Origin: CAYVQE01 sp964633205
GTDB lineage: Bacteria > Myxococcota > B64-G9
Direction: 5' to 3'
Length of the DNA: 64,000 nucleotides
NCBI GenBank assembly: GCA_964633205.1
Contig: CAZWFN010000001.1
Coordinates: 148,303-212,302, forward strand
Position 1 is the first letter of the stretch. Each line of letters opens with the position of its first letter. The notes beneath the pieces were generated by a model. The model was not told where the DNA came from, made no database searches, and saw only the letters and a program-made list of their open reading frames with translations. The translations under genes and the position numbers were made by a program. Shown here in pieces: positions 62,287 through 64,000 of the stretch.

Positions 62287-63567
62287 ATGGACAGCGTGAA
62301 CGTCTGGCGCAGGCTGGGGCCGGGGATCCTGCTGGCAGCCACCAGCATCGGAGCCTCGCACCTGGTGCTCTCGCCGCAGGCCGGGGCCCTGTTCGGCTTC
62401 GACCTGCTGTGGCTGGTGTTGCTGGTCCACCTGCTCAAGTATCCGGCTTTCGAGGCCGGGCCGCGCTACGCGGCCGCCACCGGCTCGAGCCTGCTGGCCG
62501 GCTACGCCCGCATGCCCGGGCCGCGGGGCTGGGCGCTGTGGTTGTTCCTGGTCTCGACCGTGCTGCAGGGCATCGGCGTGCTGGCCGGGGTGGTCAGCGT
62601 CTCGGGTGCGGTGCTCTACGCCTGGACCGGCGGCCTCGACCCGGTCGCCTACTCGTTGATCGTCATCGTGCTGGTGGTCGGGCTGCTGCTCTGCGGCGGT
62701 TTCGCCTGGCTGGACAACCTGAACAAGCTGATGATGGCCGCGCTGGCGCTGGCCACCTTGCTGGCCTTCGTGCCGGTGTTCCCCGGTCCGGCCGCCTGGA
62801 AGCACCTGGTGTGGCCCAGCTTGCCGGCCGGTTCGCTGGTGCTGGTGGCCGCGGTGCTGGGCTGGATGCCCACCGGCATCGACGTGTCGATCTGGCACTC
62901 CTTCTGGACCTTGAAGAAGCTCGAGCGGCTGGGCCTGCGGGCCGGCTGCGCCGGCGAAGCCGCGCTGGAGCAGCGCTGCACCCAGCTCGGGCTGGCGCTG
63001 GGCGACATGCGCACCGGCTACGGCCTGTCGCTGGCCACCGGCGTGATGTTCGTGATCATGGGCGCGGTGCATCTGGCCGGCCGGGGGGCCGAGCTCGAAG
63101 GGGTGGGCTTCGTCGAGGCGCTGAGCAGCGCCTACACCAAGGTGCTGGGCCGCTGGATGTTCCACGTCTTCATGGTCACCGCCTTCTGCGCCATGTTCTC
63201 CACTTCCTATACGGTGATCGACGGCTTCTCGCGCTCCTTCGCCGAGGTGCTGGCGGCGCTCTTTCCGGCCCGCGGCGGCGGCAGGCGCCGCCGGCTGACC
63301 TACCGTGGCTTCGTGCTGGTCTCCTCGCTGCTGGCCGGGGTGACGCTGGCCTGGATCGGCAACCCGGTCACCGTGGTCACCGCGGTGGCCCTGCTCAGCC
63401 TGGCCGTGGCCCCGGTGCTCTACGCCCTCAACCTGATCTGCATCCAGCGGCACATCGAAGAGCCACGCCTCCAGCCGGCGCGCACCACCACCCTGCTCGG
63501 CTGGCTGGGTGTGGCCACCATGGTGCTCGCCGTGGCCGCCACGGTCTACGTCAAGCTGCTGCGCTGA
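62287..63567 (+). CDS. Nramp-related membrane transporter
   Basis: A 426-residue protein with about eleven helices that fits the Nramp/APC superfamily. The first helix reads GPGILLAATSIGASHLVLSP; true Nramps have a DPGN metal motif there, which is missing. The ion or solute carried is therefore uncertain. The ATG at 62287 has only a weak ribosome binding site (GGTGAT). Confidence 0.8.
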   Translation: MDSVNVWRRLGPGILLAATSIGASHLVLSPQAGALFGFDLLWLVLLVHLLKYPAFEAGPRYAAATGSSLLAGYARMPGPRGWALWLFLVSTVLQGIGVLAGVVSVSGAVLYAWTGGLDPVAYSLIVIVLVVGLLLCGGFAWLDNLNKLMMAALALATLLAFVPVFPGPAAWKHLVWPSLPAGSLVLVAAVLGWMPTGIDVSIWHSFWTLKKLERLGLRAGCAGEAALEQRCTQLGLALGDMRTGYGLSLATGVMFVIMGAVHLAGRGAELEGVGFVEALSSAYTKVLGRWMFHVFMVTAFCAMFSTSYTVIDGFSRSFAEVLAALFPARGGGRRRRLTYRGFVLVSSLLAGVTLAWIGNPVTVVTAVALLSLAVAPVLYALNLICIQRHIEEPRLQPARTTTLLGWLGVATMVLAVAATVYVKLLR

Positions 63568-63692
63568 GATCGCTCTGGGCCGATTGCGGCTCAGTCCAGT
63601 GGCTCTTGAGTCGACCCGATCTGAACAAACGAGTCAAGACTGCATGCTTGCGTTCACCGAGTAGAGCCTCTTGTGCCGCGTCTTGTGCGGTG
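63568..63692. other. Intergenic region, nothing recognised
   Basis: About 125 bases after the transporter gene up to the toxin fragment, with no gene, hairpin or promoter that could be supported. Confidence 0.5.
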
Positions 63693-63956
63693 CTAGCTTT
63701 CGGCCCCGCTCCTGGATTTCCAGTAGGCTGGCCGTCGGTGCAAATGCATGACGGCAATGACCTGAACCGCCTCGGCTCGAACGCGGTAGACCAGTCCGTA
63801 AGGAAAGCGCAAGACACGACACTGGCGGTAGTCACCATTCGGGTCTTGATCGACGACCCGATAGAGCAGCGGTTGAGCCTGAATACGTAGGACCCCAGCG
63901 CGAACCGCCGCGAGAAAGCGCCTGCCCAGACCCGCCTGCTGTTTCTCACAGCGCTG
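63693..63956 (-). pseudogene. 5'-truncated ParE/RelE-type toxin
   Basis: The minus-strand frame from a TAG at 63957-63959 to a TAG at 63693-63695 encodes 87 residues with no usable start at its beginning. It matches the ParE/RelE toxin fold from the middle onward: EKQQAGLGRRFLAAVRAGVLRI, RVVDQDPNGDYRQCRVLRFPYG, VIAVMHLHRRPAYW (pieces in order). The normal N-terminal strand and helix are missing, and the sequence upstream becomes the 55-bp repeat. A four-base loss or insertion of the repeat would explain this. No antitoxin gene is visible inside the window. Confidence 0.7.
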
Positions 63957-64000
63957 CTACCGCCGCAACCAAAGCCAAGAGCAGTACCATTCCACCAGAG
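63946..64000 (-). repeat. 55-bp dispersed repeat, copy 2
   Basis: The inverted copy of 7894-7948 with one mismatch, running to the window edge. It encodes the same 14-codon hydrophobic micro-frame with Val for Phe. It abuts the truncated toxin frame, so the repeat may have disrupted that gene. Confidence 0.85.

Overview
The window is very GC-rich bacterial DNA from a diderm (Gram-negative-type) cell. It carries a TonB-dependent receptor, several lipobox signal peptides, a second outer-membrane barrel (DUF5916) and a LolA-like protein. The gene mix suggests a lineage formerly grouped as Deltaproteobacteria (Myxococcota or a neighbour): myxobacterial-style Cys-rich repeats, a PEGA-domain Ser/Thr-kinase-like protein, DUF4105, DUF6599, DUF3786, a sigma-54 activator and hybrid histidine kinases. 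The BadF/HgdB fusion and the DUF3786 Fe-S protein point to a history of anaerobic metabolism. This is inferred from gene content; no rRNA or tRNA gene was seen.

Layout. 1-4110: surface and periplasmic lipoproteins, a Tat-type aldo/keto reductase-ferredoxin fusion and a DUF6599 protein. 4160-7565 (minus): a small protein, a membrane protein and a degenerate Ser/Thr kinase with PEGA domains. 7979-11441 (plus): a tight operon of a kinase, a PP2C phosphatase, archease and the RNA ligase RtcB. 11556-14076: an overlapping ABC-3 metal importer, converging on a DUF4105 protein whose frame overlaps it. 15376-22416: a metallo-hydrolase, a hybrid histidine kinase, a DUF5916 barrel and a sigma-54 activator. 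The activator is divergent from a LolA-like gene at 22602, with a good -24/-12 promoter and repeated operator-like palindromes between them.

23790-29405 (minus) is the most unusual part. Five nearly contiguous, translationally coupled genes encode a lipoprotein with an internal duplication, a TonB-dependent receptor, CcsA-like and ResB-like haem-handling membrane proteins, and a periplasmic one-haem protein with two sulfite-oxidase-type folds lacking the Mo-ligand Cys. It looks like a receptor-linked redox or metal/haem acquisition system that brings its own cytochrome maturation pair.

29523-50020: a glycosidase-like lipoprotein, small Zn-ribbon proteins, an acyltransferase, a Cys-rich PAS kinase, a heavy-metal exporter-like protein, MscS, acetoacetyl-CoA synthetase, an unknown 703-residue membrane protein, an M3 peptidase, a DUF3786 Fe-S protein, an HD hydrolase, a HEPN/MNT pair and SecA. 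50271-63567: a glycerophosphodiesterase, a 1423-residue acyl-CoA dehydratase activase fusion, an alpha/beta hydrolase, a GT-C/GT2 pair, Pcm, an SH3-like secreted protein, OsmC, a Cys-less rhodanese and an Nramp-like transporter. A 5'-truncated ParE-type toxin ends the window.

Several dispersed non-coding repeats link distant intergenic regions: a 55-bp element at 7894 and 63946, a GC hairpin at 23369 and 38997, a 14-bp-stem hairpin at 23499 and 50042, and a nested inverted-repeat, MITE-like element at 45970-46163. No CRISPR array, complete IS element or RNA gene was recognised.
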